A stretch of 64,000 bases of DNA from DIGJ01 sp031553075. Its GTDB lineage: Bacteria; Bacillota; Clostridia; Lachnospirales; Lachnospiraceae. Shown here in pieces: positions 44,112 to 53,474 of this stretch. Location: contig JAVBLX010000069.1 in the NCBI GenBank assembly GCA_031553075.1, forward strand, positions 1 to 64,000, in the 5' to 3' direction. The position numbers and the translations under genes are program-made. The notes under the pieces were generated by a model. It saw only the letters and a list, made by a program, of their open reading frames with translations. It had not been told where the DNA came from and made no database searches. Numbering within the stretch: position 1 is the stretch's first letter; every line of letters begins with the position of its first letter.

Positions 44112-45688
44112 ACAGCCATTTTTACCTATTTCGTACCAGTTTGAAAAATCGTATCAAGGAGATTCTCCATAAACCTGGAAAGCTGGTGCTGTATCTGTTT
44201 GTTATTTTGGGCATTGGGGCTGGGTTGATTGGCTCGCTTTTTGGTGCAAGTCAGGCCAAGGCAACGATGCCGGTATCTTATTTCTTGCCTATCTACTTTG
44301 CTTTTTTGCTGCTGTTTTATGGTATCGCAATTCAAAAAGGGCTTGCTTCAGGCGATTCCATTTTTGATATGAATGATGTGAACCTGTTATTTGTGTCGCC
44401 AGTCAATCCTCGTGCCACGCTTTTGTATGGACTGATCCGACTTGTGGGAATGTCATTTTGGGCAGGATTTTTCCTGCTATTCCAGAGTAGTACCCTGTCC
44501 CAATTTGGCATTCGGTATAATGGCATACTGATTTTGTTTACTGTTTTCATCTTGAATATGGTGGTGCTCACGCTTCTGTCACTGGTGATTTACAGTACTA
44601 CAAACGGCAAGCCTGCCCGAAAACGCCGGGTTCGGATATTGGCGATTGCCGTATTCATCCCATTACTGACGTTTTACATCATGCATTTTGCTCAAACTGG
44701 TGATTTTCTAATGGCACTGGATGCCGTTATTAAGTCGCCCCTCTTAGCCGCAACCCCATTTATTGGTTGGGCTTCGGCTGGGGCGATTGCTTTAATTGAG
44801 GGTAGCCTCCTAACCGGTTTTGGATGGCTGGGGCTTCTTCTCCTCACTGGTGCGGGATTACTGTTCTACATTATGTATAGTCGTTCCGACTATTATGAGG
44901 ATGTGCTTGTGGCTACGGAGACTGTTTTTGAGAAAAAACGTGCAGCGGCCGAAGGAGATCTACAAGCGATTCATTCGATAAACACCAGAGTAAAGGTGGT
45001 AAACACCGGGTTAAATGGTCGAGGTTCCCAAGTATTTTTATATAAGCACCTGCGCGAGACGTTTCGGCAAAATCGCTTTGGTTTCTTCAGTTTGTACATC
45101 CTCATTACGACGGCAGCTATCATTGCGTTGTCCGTGTTTGTGCGCGGCAAAGCGGACATTATTATGGTGCTACAAATAATTTTGTGGGTGCAGGTCTTTA
45201 TGATTGGTACGGGTAGGGGACTCCTGGAGACCTATTCCCACTACATTTACATGATTCCGGGCTCAGCGTTCAAAAAACTAATCTGGAGCAATATGGAACT
45301 CATGCTGCGGACGATAGTGGAAAGTCTGTTGTTTTTGGGAATCCCTGGTTTGATACTGGGCAGCCACCCACTTATCGTTTTGGCTTGCATGGTGACATAT
45401 GTTTTCTTTTCTCTGATGATACTTGGGATTAACTACCTGTTTATGCTTTGGCTGGAAGCCAACCTTTCCAAGGGGATTTTGATGGCGGTGTATTTTTTTG
45501 CAGTGATTCTGTTCATTGCACCAGGGGTGATAGCAGCGCTTATCATCGGTTTCACCTTGGGCGGGTTTGCCGGTGGGCTACTGGGTTTGGCGATTCTGTC
45601 GGTATGGGAGTTGATTGTGAGTGTTACATGCTTTGCACTTTCGAGAAACGTACTGCTTAATTGCGATATGCCCAGTATCAGTAATTAG
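44108..45688 (+). CDS. ABC-type exporter permease
   Basis: A 526-residue membrane protein with about eleven hydrophobic segments in two blocks (~25-260 and ~335-520), separated by a cytoplasmic loop with ETVFEKKRAAAEGDLQAIHS and FLYKHLRETFRQNRFGF. This matches the family of putative ABC exporters (PF16962-like) found beside EcsA-type ATPases. The GTG start overlaps the ATPase stop. Cargo unknown. Local GC content is visibly higher than in the neighbouring flgB region. Confidence 0.82.
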   Translation: MNSHFYLFRTSLKNRIKEILHKPGKLVLYLFVILGIGAGLIGSLFGASQAKATMPVSYFLPIYFAFLLLFYGIAIQKGLASGDSIFDMNDVNLLFVSPVNPRATLLYGLIRLVGMSFWAGFFLLFQSSTLSQFGIRYNGILILFTVFILNMVVLTLLSLVIYSTTNGKPARKRRVRILAIAVFIPLLTFYIMHFAQTGDFLMALDAVIKSPLLAATPFIGWASAGAIALIEGSLLTGFGWLGLLLLTGAGLLFYIMYSRSDYYEDVLVATETVFEKKRAAAEGDLQAIHSINTRVKVVNTGLNGRGSQVFLYKHLRETFRQNRFGFFSLYILITTAAIIALSVFVRGKADIIMVLQIILWVQVFMIGTGRGLLETYSHYIYMIPGSAFKKLIWSNMELMLRTIVESLLFLGIPGLILGSHPLIVLACMVTYVFFSLMILGINYLFMLWLEANLSKGILMAVYFFAVILFIAPGVIAALIIGFTLGGFAGGLLGLAILSVWELIVSVTCFALSRNVLLNCDMPSISN

Positions 45689-45748
45689 GTAGAGAATCTT
45701 CGGGGGGATTTGTTGGATTTTAATTGAATAAGGGATAAATATGCTTTG

Positions 45749-45788
45749 TTAAGGGGCACTCACTAATTTCTTAGTGCAGTGCCCCTTA
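45749..45788. terminator. Bidirectional terminator between the permease and the beta-helix gene
   Basis: Arms TTAAGGGGCACT-c-ACTAA / TTAGT-gc-AGTGCCCCTTAA form a long stem between convergent genes. Confidence 0.8.
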
Positions 45789-45808
45789 ACGATATCCAGG
45801 TTCAAAAT

Positions 45809-46981
45809 TTATTGTACTGACTGACATCTTCTGCGGCAGTGGCAAGGACAAGGGCATTTTTTAAATAAAATAATTAAAATAATAACGGGCACAAAAATAA
45901 TTAGCAACACAAGAAGTACAATCAGAAGAATGAGTGTCCACTGACAATCTGGTTGTGGATTAATATTCACTGGGCCGTTTGGAACATTGGGATCGTCAAT
46001 GGCGGTGACAGTTGTAGTATTAACACCAGTGACCAGGCCATTTACATCGGTTTCCATAAATGTAATTCGATACAATGCAGTGCTACCAGCGTTCAGGTTT
46101 TGCAGAGCAATACCGTCTGCAGCGGAAGCAGTAATTACGGAGTGTAAGACAGTGATATTTTTGGCACTGTCACCCCGCAGTATAATTACCCCATCTTCCG
46201 TAGAAGAAGACTCCAGGATGCTGTTATTAACGGTCACGGAACCATTATCAGAAATGGTGCCAGCCCCCTGCCCGCTGCGAACAGTGTAGCCTGTTACATT
46301 AAATTGACAACTGTCCAGTACCAGATTTCCGACCCCATAAAAGTTAACGCCAGCACCAGAATCAGTGACAGCACAGTTCTGAATCAGTGCATAGCCCTGT
46401 ACCGCCTTAAGCTGTGCAAGACTGTGCATGGCATTCGCTGTGCAGTTGGTGATGGCAATATTACGGGAACCACCGCCCACACTTTGAACGCCGACGGTTG
46501 TACCTTCCACGCCTTGGAAATGGCAGTTATTGATGGTAATGTTATGAGGATAGCAATATCCTGTACGGGGTGGAATCAGGTTAAAATAGATACAGTTTTC
46601 AGGTGAACCGGAGGTCATGTCGAAGGAAAGTCCTTGAATCAGCACGCCCTCAGTACCGTAATACTGACCGTTTCCATCTATGGTTATGGTATTAATAAAG
46701 GTAACGGATGCTCCCTGCTGAGGACATATGGTAAGATTTTTATTTGTTTGTTGTGTAATGTTTAATGGATCGCTAACCGTTCCCTGGGCGATTTCCACAA
46801 CGAACCGACTTCCAGGGGTCTGTATAACTGCACCCACAGCCTGCTGCACCGATGCGTAACTACCGACCAGAGTTTCGTCTACGGTAAGCGTTGCAGTCGG
46901 TGAGGCAGCAAATGAATGTATTGGCAGCAACAGGCATGAGACGAGTAGCATTGATAATAAAACGATTACTTTTGGTTTCAT
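45809..46981 (-). CDS. Secreted, C-terminally anchored beta-helix protein with Cys-rich tail
   Basis: A 390-residue protein. It has a signal peptide (MKPKVIVLLSMLLVSCLLLP, cleavage near HSFA-ASP), a right-handed parallel beta-helix region (~60-320, repeated patterns such as NITINNCHFQG, NIAITNCTAN, LIQNCAVTDSG, LVLDSCQFN), a membrane helix (~345-370) and a short basic tail KKCPCPCHCRRRCQSVQ with five Cys. The beta-helix suggests polysaccharide or surface binding; no lyase catalytic residues are obvious. ATG 46981 is chosen because AAGGAG lies upstream. Single-gene unit. Confidence 0.75.
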   Translation of the reverse strand: MKPKVIVLLSMLLVSCLLLPIHSFAASPTATLTVDETLVGSYASVQQAVGAVIQTPGSRFVVEIAQGTVSDPLNITQQTNKNLTICPQQGASVTFINTITIDGNGQYYGTEGVLIQGLSFDMTSGSPENCIYFNLIPPRTGYCYPHNITINNCHFQGVEGTTVGVQSVGGGSRNIAITNCTANAMHSLAQLKAVQGYALIQNCAVTDSGAGVNFYGVGNLVLDSCQFNVTGYTVRSGQGAGTISDNGSVTVNNSILESSSTEDGVIILRGDSAKNITVLHSVITASAADGIALQNLNAGSTALYRITFMETDVNGLVTGVNTTTVTAIDDPNVPNGPVNINPQPDCQWTLILLIVLLVLLIIFVPVIILIILFKKCPCPCHCRRRCQSVQ

Positions 46982-47286
46982 AATATTCGTATACTCCTTT
47001 CCCTTCACTTAGCACAAATAGGGTCATACCGACAACATCGGCGCAAACAATCAACGAATAAGCCAAGTGTTTAGTTTATTATATGATTTCATATTAATTC
47101 ATGTTCCGACAGGAAATGACATAATTCTATTTTATTCATCAATCAATATCCAAAAGGTATTGATTGATGAATAAAAAACTTTATGATATGATAAAAATCA
47201 AGAAACGTGAAAGAACAATAGGAAGCTGTTTCAATTACAATGATTATACAAACTTTTTTAGAGTATGGGATTTGGAGGATATAAAC
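46982..47286. promoter_or_regulatory. Divergent intergenic region with malic-enzyme promoter
   Basis: A 305-base spacer between divergent genes. TTGATG (47164-47169), a 17-base spacer and TATGAT (47187-47192) form a likely promoter for the malic enzyme gene. The frame upstream of the true start is open (41 codons) and includes this promoter, so that extension is unlikely to be translated. Confidence 0.55.
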
Positions 47287-48471
47287 GTGGATTATGCAAA
47301 AGAATCATTAAAAATGCATCGTGAGTGGCGGGGAAAATTAGATATTCAATCAAAGGTTTCGATAAAAGACAAGGAAACCTTATCCCTTGCCTATACTCCA
47401 GGTGTGGCTCAGCCTTGTCTGGCAATTAAAGAGGATGTAAACCAATGCTATGAACTTACTGGAAGAGGGAATACCGTTGCGGTAATTACAGATGGTACTG
47501 CGGTTCTTGGCTTGGGGGATATTGGACCGGAAGCAGCAATGCCCGTTATGGAAGGGAAATGTGTGCTGTTTAAAGAATTTGGTGGAGTAGATGCGGTGCC
47601 TTTGTGCCTTCGTTCCAAGGAGGTTGATACCATAGTGGAAACGGTGGCATTGCTGGCTGGCAGTTTTGGCGGCATCAATCTGGAAGACATTTCAGCACCA
47701 CGCTGTTTCGAAATTGAGAAAAAGCTAAAGGAACGGTGTGACATTCCTATTTTCCACGATGACCAGCATGGCACAGCAGTTGTAACCTTAGCTGCTCTCA
47801 CCAATGCGCTTAAGCTGGTAGGAAAGAACATTTCTGAGGTTAAGGCGGTTGTCAGCGGTGCTGGGGCAGCCGGAATTGCCATAACAAAGCTTTTAATGGC
47901 GACGGGTCTTAAAAATGTTATTATGAATGATGTTGACGGCCTTATCTACAAAGGGCGTGAAAAACTAAATCCGGCAACCGAGGAAATGGCCGAAATTACC
48001 AATCTGGACAGAATGACCGGTACTCTGGCAGATGCACTCAAGGGAGCAGATGTCTTCATCGGCGTTTCCGCACCAGGAATTGTGACCCCGGAAATGGTCG
48101 CTACCATGGCTGAAAATGCCATTTTATTTCCCATGGCAAATCCGACTCCGGAAATCATGCCAGATGCTGCATTAGAGGCTGGGGCAGCAGTAGTAGGAAC
48201 CGGCAGAAGCGATTTCCCAAACCAGATTAACAACGTTCTTGCCTTCCCTGGAATCTTCCGTGGCGCACTGGACGTGCGGGCCAGTGACATCAACGATGAA
48301 ATGAAAATTGCTGCCGCTCATGCGTTAGCTGATTTAGTTACTCTGGAAGAGCTGACAAAGGATTACATTCTGCCACTTCCTTTTGACGCAAGGATAAAGG
48401 ATGCAGTGGCTGATGCCGTGAAAGCAGCAGCAAAAAAGAGTGGTGTTGCTCATTGCGCCAAAACGGAATAA
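47287..48471 (+). CDS. NAD(P)-dependent malic enzyme
   Basis: A 394-residue enzyme that oxidatively decarboxylates malate to pyruvate. The start GTG 47287 gives VDYAKESLKMHREWRGKLDI, the normal N terminus, and has TTGGAGGAT upstream. Signature segments: SLAYTPGVAQPC (Tyr catalytic), VFKEFGGVDAVPLCL-like, DIPIFHDDQHGTAVV (metal site), VVSGAGAAGIAITKLL (nucleotide binding) and FPMANPTPEIMP. It may act with the fumarase encoded at the left end. Confidence 0.95.
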   Translation: MDYAKESLKMHREWRGKLDIQSKVSIKDKETLSLAYTPGVAQPCLAIKEDVNQCYELTGRGNTVAVITDGTAVLGLGDIGPEAAMPVMEGKCVLFKEFGGVDAVPLCLRSKEVDTIVETVALLAGSFGGINLEDISAPRCFEIEKKLKERCDIPIFHDDQHGTAVVTLAALTNALKLVGKNISEVKAVVSGAGAAGIAITKLLMATGLKNVIMNDVDGLIYKGREKLNPATEEMAEITNLDRMTGTLADALKGADVFIGVSAPGIVTPEMVATMAENAILFPMANPTPEIMPDAALEAGAAVVGTGRSDFPNQINNVLAFPGIFRGALDVRASDINDEMKIAAAHALADLVTLEELTKDYILPLPFDARIKDAVADAVKAAAKKSGVAHCAKTE

Positions 48472-48483
48472 GGCAGGGGTCCT

Positions 48484-51003
48484 TTATCTGCTATTTGTCA
48501 GCTGACTTTCAACAAGTCGTACACAATTTCTACCCTCACTCTTGGCCATATACAAGGCCTCATCCGCAAGAGTTATTGCCTTCTCATAATGAATACCATT
48601 AATGGCCGCAATACCGCAGGATACTGTAACTGAAAATACCGTTCCTTCACTCGTTGAGATGGTTTTTTCAGCCACAGCCTGCCGCATGTGATTGGCAAGC
48701 TGCAAGGCGTCTTTTTTGCTTAAACAGCTTACGACCACAAGGAATTCTTCGCCACCCCAACGGGAGATCAGCGCATGAGAGATGATCATATTAATCGTCT
48801 TGGCGACCAAAACAAGGGTTTCATCACCAATGTTGTGACCATAGGTATCATTTATCTTCTTAAAATAATCAATATCAATCATCATAGCAAATAGCGTTTC
48901 ATGAGAGTCTGTATTTTCAGCAATAAGATTCGGGAGTTCCTTCGCCATAGCCCTGCGGGTCAATAACGATGTAAGGGAATCTGTATTGGCAAGCTTGTTT
49001 AGGCTTTCTTCCCGAAGCTTTTCATCCGTGACATCCAGAGCAAAAACCATGAACTCCTCTTCGTTAATTTTATGGGTATAGTGCCGTGCATAATGTGGAG
49101 TATCATCCGATGGGCTGGTAAAAACGGTTTCTGTTACATAAAAAGGAAGGTTTTTTTCCTCTATATAGTTCAAACTTTGGGTAAATAAATTAAAAAAATT
49201 ACTATTATCAGGTTCTGGGATATCAATGCCCCAGGCTTTGAAAAAAGGGAATTCACCCTTGCTTTTCACCTGTCGGGTCTTGGTGTTACCCCAAAGCATA
49301 TCGGCATTTTTTTGCGTGGAAAGCATTTGGGAAATCTGCCGATCGTAGTTGCTGAACTTGTGATAATTGCGGTTGATTACAAGCAAAAACACAGCCAGAA
49401 CCATTATGATTATAATGGCAGTAAAAATCAAAATTCCCTGATAGGTCTGAAGCCGGTCTCGTACACGGAAAAGTTCATATTTATCATTGCGGGAGGCATC
49501 CAACCATTTTGATTCGAGCTCCGGATTTATCATTTGATCAAGCAGGTGGGAAGCATTAAAAAGCCTGACAAAAACCTCGTGTTCGCTGCCAGCAATCAGA
49601 TGAATGTTTGCCTGTGCTTCAAAGGGAACAGCCCGAAGGGAGGTATAGTCTCCTAAAATGGTATAGCTGTAATCCACGCTCATTTCACTGACAAAGATGG
49701 CGTCAATTGCTCCATCATGAAGCGCCTTAAGCATTTCGCCCCGGTCACCATAGATGATCGGCTCAACACCGGCAATGGTTTTCCAGTCTACATATGGTGC
49801 TGCAAAACGTGTTGCTGCTATTTTCAGACCCCATATGGAATCAAGCTCCTTAGTGGAATAGAAGCCCAGCTTGTCCTTGTATACGGGTGCAGAATAAATA
49901 TAGGCAGGGTCATCATCATAAGCCTTATTGTAGTATATCCCGGTGGCTCCGATTATTTTACCGGATTTAATATCTTCAAGAGCGGTTAAAAAGCCATTCG
50001 AAAAATGGGAAGCAGGTGAGACCGTGATTTCCATTCCAGTTAACTGATAAAACATCCGATTTGCTTCGGCCTGTATACCTTCAAAAACATCATCCTGCGT
50101 AAAATGAAAAGGATAAAGGACACCGCTGTCATAGACAACCAAATCGGTGTAGTGACGGTTCAGGTATTGAATATCATCAGCATAAAACTGCCGGACTGCC
50201 TCCATAATGGCAATTTTACGTGCATTGCTAATGTCCTCCAGCAAATTAGTACCAGAGGGAGACTTAAGATAGCGGTTTATGAGCTGAATAAGTGGCTTTA
50301 AGGTCGCCTTTTTGACGTACAGTCCCTGTGATGGCAAAACAGTCGCGACATCCATCTCACGAGTAATATCTGGGTACTTCAGCAGTTCACTTTGGGCACA
50401 GAGTGCGGAAATGACACAATCGATTTCTCGATTGCTCAGGGCGGTAAACAGGTCATCAATATTATCATAATATTTAACTTTGGTATTGGTTCTGATATAT
50501 TGGTCCAAAAGGTTTGTAAGTATGGAACCACTCACAAGGCCGATGGTGCAGTTGTCAAGATTGGTAATACTAATTAAGGGATCACTTATGCGGGTGTAGA
50601 CGTCCATGGTAGAGGTGTACAATGGTTCAGTAGAATAATAGGTCTTTTTTCGCTCTTCATTAAGGATGGCCAGTCCGACCATATCCAGCTCGCCGCTATT
50701 GAGCTGTGAAAAGGATTCCTTCCAGCCATAGTTTACAATGTTTATTTCCAGGCCCCATTCATCCTCCAGTAGACTGATAAAAGGATTCAACAGACCAAAT
50801 CTGCCGTTTTTAGTTTCAAAGCTCATCAATTCACTGGTAAGTCCCAGAGTGAGGGACTGGTTGCGGATGGAATTCAAGTAGTCTCTTTCCTGAGCCGTAA
50901 GCTCAAAAACGGGAGGTTCTTCTGCCGTGGCAGTGGAAATATATGAGAATAGAGGGATGGATAAAATCAATACCAGTAATATAAATATAATTTTTTTGGG
51001 CAT
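48484..51003 (-). CDS. Diguanylate cyclase with two periplasmic solute-binding domains
   Basis: An 839-residue membrane protein: signal/anchor (~1-25), SBP_bac_3-type domain 1 (~35-275), domain 2 (~285-510), a membrane helix (~530-550), a PAS-like region (~570-660) and GGDEF (~680-839). The catalytic motif SRWGGEEF is intact near residue 755, so c-di-GMP synthesis is expected. Start ATG 51003 has AGGAG seven bases upstream. Ligand unknown; the tandem layout parallels BvgS/EvgS-type sensing by venus-flytrap domains. Confidence 0.9.
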   Translation of the reverse strand: MPKKIIFILLVLILSIPLFSYISTATAEEPPVFELTAQERDYLNSIRNQSLTLGLTSELMSFETKNGRFGLLNPFISLLEDEWGLEINIVNYGWKESFSQLNSGELDMVGLAILNEERKKTYYSTEPLYTSTMDVYTRISDPLISITNLDNCTIGLVSGSILTNLLDQYIRTNTKVKYYDNIDDLFTALSNREIDCVISALCAQSELLKYPDITREMDVATVLPSQGLYVKKATLKPLIQLINRYLKSPSGTNLLEDISNARKIAIMEAVRQFYADDIQYLNRHYTDLVVYDSGVLYPFHFTQDDVFEGIQAEANRMFYQLTGMEITVSPASHFSNGFLTALEDIKSGKIIGATGIYYNKAYDDDPAYIYSAPVYKDKLGFYSTKELDSIWGLKIAATRFAAPYVDWKTIAGVEPIIYGDRGEMLKALHDGAIDAIFVSEMSVDYSYTILGDYTSLRAVPFEAQANIHLIAGSEHEVFVRLFNASHLLDQMINPELESKWLDASRNDKYELFRVRDRLQTYQGILIFTAIIIIMVLAVFLLVINRNYHKFSNYDRQISQMLSTQKNADMLWGNTKTRQVKSKGEFPFFKAWGIDIPEPDNSNFFNLFTQSLNYIEEKNLPFYVTETVFTSPSDDTPHYARHYTHKINEEEFMVFALDVTDEKLREESLNKLANTDSLTSLLTRRAMAKELPNLIAENTDSHETLFAMMIDIDYFKKINDTYGHNIGDETLVLVAKTINMIISHALISRWGGEEFLVVVSCLSKKDALQLANHMRQAVAEKTISTSEGTVFSVTVSCGIAAINGIHYEKAITLADEALYMAKSEGRNCVRLVESQLTNSR

Positions 51004-51009
51004 GTACAC

Positions 51010-51334
51010 ACTCCTGTTATTTGATGGAAATAATATGGTTTATCCTTGGCATGCATTAATATTAGCAAAAGATAGTATCAGCAAAATTAATATTTGTATA
51101 AGTTCAATTTCACTCATAAGTAATTTTATGTTTATTACTATAATAAACTTGGGCACTTAAGTCAATAAAGTAAAGTTCCCAAATAATGGGACATTTTTTG
51201 TGTGTCTAGCAATTTTTTAAGGTGCTTAAAAAAATAAAATATTATTTCTCTTTTTCAATAAAGAAATAAAATATAGCAAACAAAAACCAAATGTGTTTAT
51301 TAATGAGTAGACAAAAATACCCTACCTATAAAAA
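51010..51334. other. AT-rich spacer upstream of the diguanylate cyclase gene
   Basis: About 325 bases with no ORF or RNA gene seen. It must contain the cyclase promoter on the minus strand, but I could not identify a convincing -35/-10 pair. Confidence 0.5.
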
Positions 51335-51364
51335 GAGATAGACTGCAATAAAGCAATCTATCTC
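51335..51364 (-). terminator. Terminator after the chemotaxis receptor gene
   Basis: Eight-base arms GAGATAGA / TCTATCTC; on the minus strand the stem is followed by TTTTTATA. It lies 19 bases beyond the receptor stop codon. Confidence 0.75.
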
Positions 51365-51382
51365 CTAAAAGTCAAACTAAAA

Positions 51383-53170
51383 TTATTCTTCGCATTTAAA
51401 TTTCTTTATTATTTCGTCCAGCCCGGAAGAAGAATAATCCACGGTATCACTGGTTTTCTTAATTTCAGTCATATTACCCGCAATCGTCTCAATTGTAGAA
51501 GCAAACTCCTCCAACGTAGCTGAGTTCTCTTCTGACACCGCAGATAAATTTCCCATCAAGTCACTCATAGAGCCAAAGTTAGTTTCCAGTTCACGATTAA
51601 CCTCATTTAATGACTGAATGCCGTGATTTACATTCTTAATAGAATGTACAATCTCCATATACTGCTCTTGCGTAGTATTGACACTTGCATTTTGTCGCTC
51701 AACCCCATCTTTTACCAAAATACTCTGTTCATGGGCAAGCTTGGCATTATTCTGAAGCTCCATCAGCACGGCATCAATCGAGGTAACCGATTCTGCTGAT
51801 TGCTCAGCCAATTTACGGATTTCCTCAGCAACAACTGCAAATCCTCTGCCAGATTCGCCAGCTCTTGCCGCCTCAATACTGGCATTAAGAGAAAGAAGGT
51901 TGGTCTGGTCGGCAATATCAGAAATTAACTGACTGGCCTGACCGATTTGCTCGGTACTGGCACTGATATTATTTATTACCTCAAAGATATTCTGGAAGGA
52001 AACATTGTTTTGCTTTGTTACCTCCATCAACACTTCAATACCCTTCATACCGGAATCGGTTGCCTGTTTGATTTTCTGACTTTCATCTGTAAGTTCCACG
52101 GATGTTTGAAGGCTTTTTCTCATAACAACATCAAGATTCCCCATATCCCGGGAAAAGCTTTCTGTATCTTCTGCCTGGGTCATAGCACCTTCGGCAATAT
52201 CTTCCATTGCCCGTTGAATCTCAGTCATGGAGGAATTGATTTCTGTCGTAGCCCGATTCATTATTTGAGAAGAGTTGGTTAGTTCGTCGGAAGAAGTTCG
52301 CATATTCAGTATCATGTTCTTCAAGCTGGCATACATAGTATTCATTGCTTCGGACAGATTACCCAACTCATCCTGGCTGTTAAGGCTTGAAGGTGTAAAT
52401 GTTAAATCATTATCAGCCAGGCGCCCCATATCTTTTGTCAATCTGACAATATTATTTCGCAAATAAGCGGCAACGACTAAGGCAATCAAAAGAGAAAGAA
52501 TGATAATCACAACCGTTATAGAAGTTACAACGGCAGCACTGGCGGCAATTTCCTTCTGTAGTAGATCGCTTTCATATGTGCTGTATAATGCCAGAAGGTC
52601 TGTCACTGTATTGAGGTGTTCACGAGTCTGGCCAAAAGCCTCTTGCCGCTTTTCCCAATCACCCTGGCCGGTTTCCAAGTCATATAAATTTATCCAGATA
52701 TTAAAATCTTTATTGAATGTGGCTTCAATCTGCTGAAGCGTCATGTCATTGTTTAGAAAACCATCTGGATCATCAGCATTAGCACCATTTACAGCAATAA
52801 ACAGGCTTTTTAAAGAGTAGCTGGTATAAAGTTCCGGATCATTTTTGGCAATCTCGATTGCCTGATAAAAACGATCGGTAGTCTGGGAAACATTTTCCTG
52901 GAAGTCCTGAATCAATGCAGTGGTTTCCTCAGGGGAAAGTCCTTGCTGATAATAAATCCGTGCTTCTGCGAGAGCAGCCTGGTAAAAGTCCCGGTCAGCG
53001 TTTAAAAGCAAGCTATCGGACTGATATAGGTAGTCATTAAAGATGGCCTCAGTCTGGTCAAAAATCTCATTCTGGCGGACGTTATTGTAAACTAACTGAA
53101 CGATTAAAAGCACGAATACCGGAATAAAAATAATAATTAATTTGGTAGCAACCTTACGATTCTTAATCAT
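51383..53170 (-). CDS. Methyl-accepting chemotaxis protein
   Basis: A 595-residue receptor: membrane helix (~10-28), helical extracellular sensor (~30-205, four-helix-bundle type), second membrane helix (~208-235), HAMP (~236-290) and a long cytoplasmic coiled-coil. The signalling tip is intact (IADQTNLLSLNASIEAARAG then ESGRGFAVVAEEIRKLAEQS). ATG 53170 with AAGGAGA upstream. No C-terminal pentapeptide for CheR is visible (ends KFKCEE). Indicates a chemotactic organism. Confidence 0.95.
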   Translation of the reverse strand: MIKNRKVATKLIIIFIPVFVLLIVQLVYNNVRQNEIFDQTEAIFNDYLYQSDSLLLNADRDFYQAALAEARIYYQQGLSPEETTALIQDFQENVSQTTDRFYQAIEIAKNDPELYTSYSLKSLFIAVNGANADDPDGFLNNDMTLQQIEATFNKDFNIWINLYDLETGQGDWEKRQEAFGQTREHLNTVTDLLALYSTYESDLLQKEIAASAAVVTSITVVIIILSLLIALVVAAYLRNNIVRLTKDMGRLADNDLTFTPSSLNSQDELGNLSEAMNTMYASLKNMILNMRTSSDELTNSSQIMNRATTEINSSMTEIQRAMEDIAEGAMTQAEDTESFSRDMGNLDVVMRKSLQTSVELTDESQKIKQATDSGMKGIEVLMEVTKQNNVSFQNIFEVINNISASTEQIGQASQLISDIADQTNLLSLNASIEAARAGESGRGFAVVAEEIRKLAEQSAESVTSIDAVLMELQNNAKLAHEQSILVKDGVERQNASVNTTQEQYMEIVHSIKNVNHGIQSLNEVNRELETNFGSMSDLMGNLSAVSEENSATLEEFASTIETIAGNMTEIKKTSDTVDYSSSGLDEIIKKFKCEE

Positions 53171-53474
53171 CGCAAATCTCCTTTAATATGTAGTAAATAA
53201 ATTTAATATAAGCTCCATTATACATTATGTAGGACTTTTTTACTATTAAAAGTTTAGCTAATTTTTGACTAATTTTTCACAAAAAATCTCAGATTTTCAA
53301 GGATTTTTAAAAGAGTGAATCTTCTGGAGAAAATCCACACAAAATAGTGTGGAAGCAGGCAAAAAAAGGCGCATATGTACATGAAAATATAAATTTTCTG
53401 CCATATTTACTATAAAAATAAAAAATAGTATGGTATAATACCATTGCGATAGAAAACTTTTTAGGAGGAAAACC
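53171..53474. other. Divergent spacer between the chemotaxis receptor and serS
   Basis: 304 bases without a gene. A TATAAT at 53434-53439 is a candidate -10 for serS. A short hairpin (CCACACaaaatAGTGTGG, about 53336-53353) lies upstream of it. There is no T-box leader: neither a specifier-like stem nor the T-box sequence is present. Confidence 0.5.

Noticed and set aside
47164..47286. 41-codon N-terminal extension of malic enzyme
   Set aside because: It contains a good promoter and no malic-enzyme similarity; GTG 47287 has a strong ribosome site and gives the family N terminus.
53280..53474. T-box leader upstream of serS
   Set aside because: The spacer lacks the conserved T-box sequence and antiterminator, and is too short for a full leader plus promoter.
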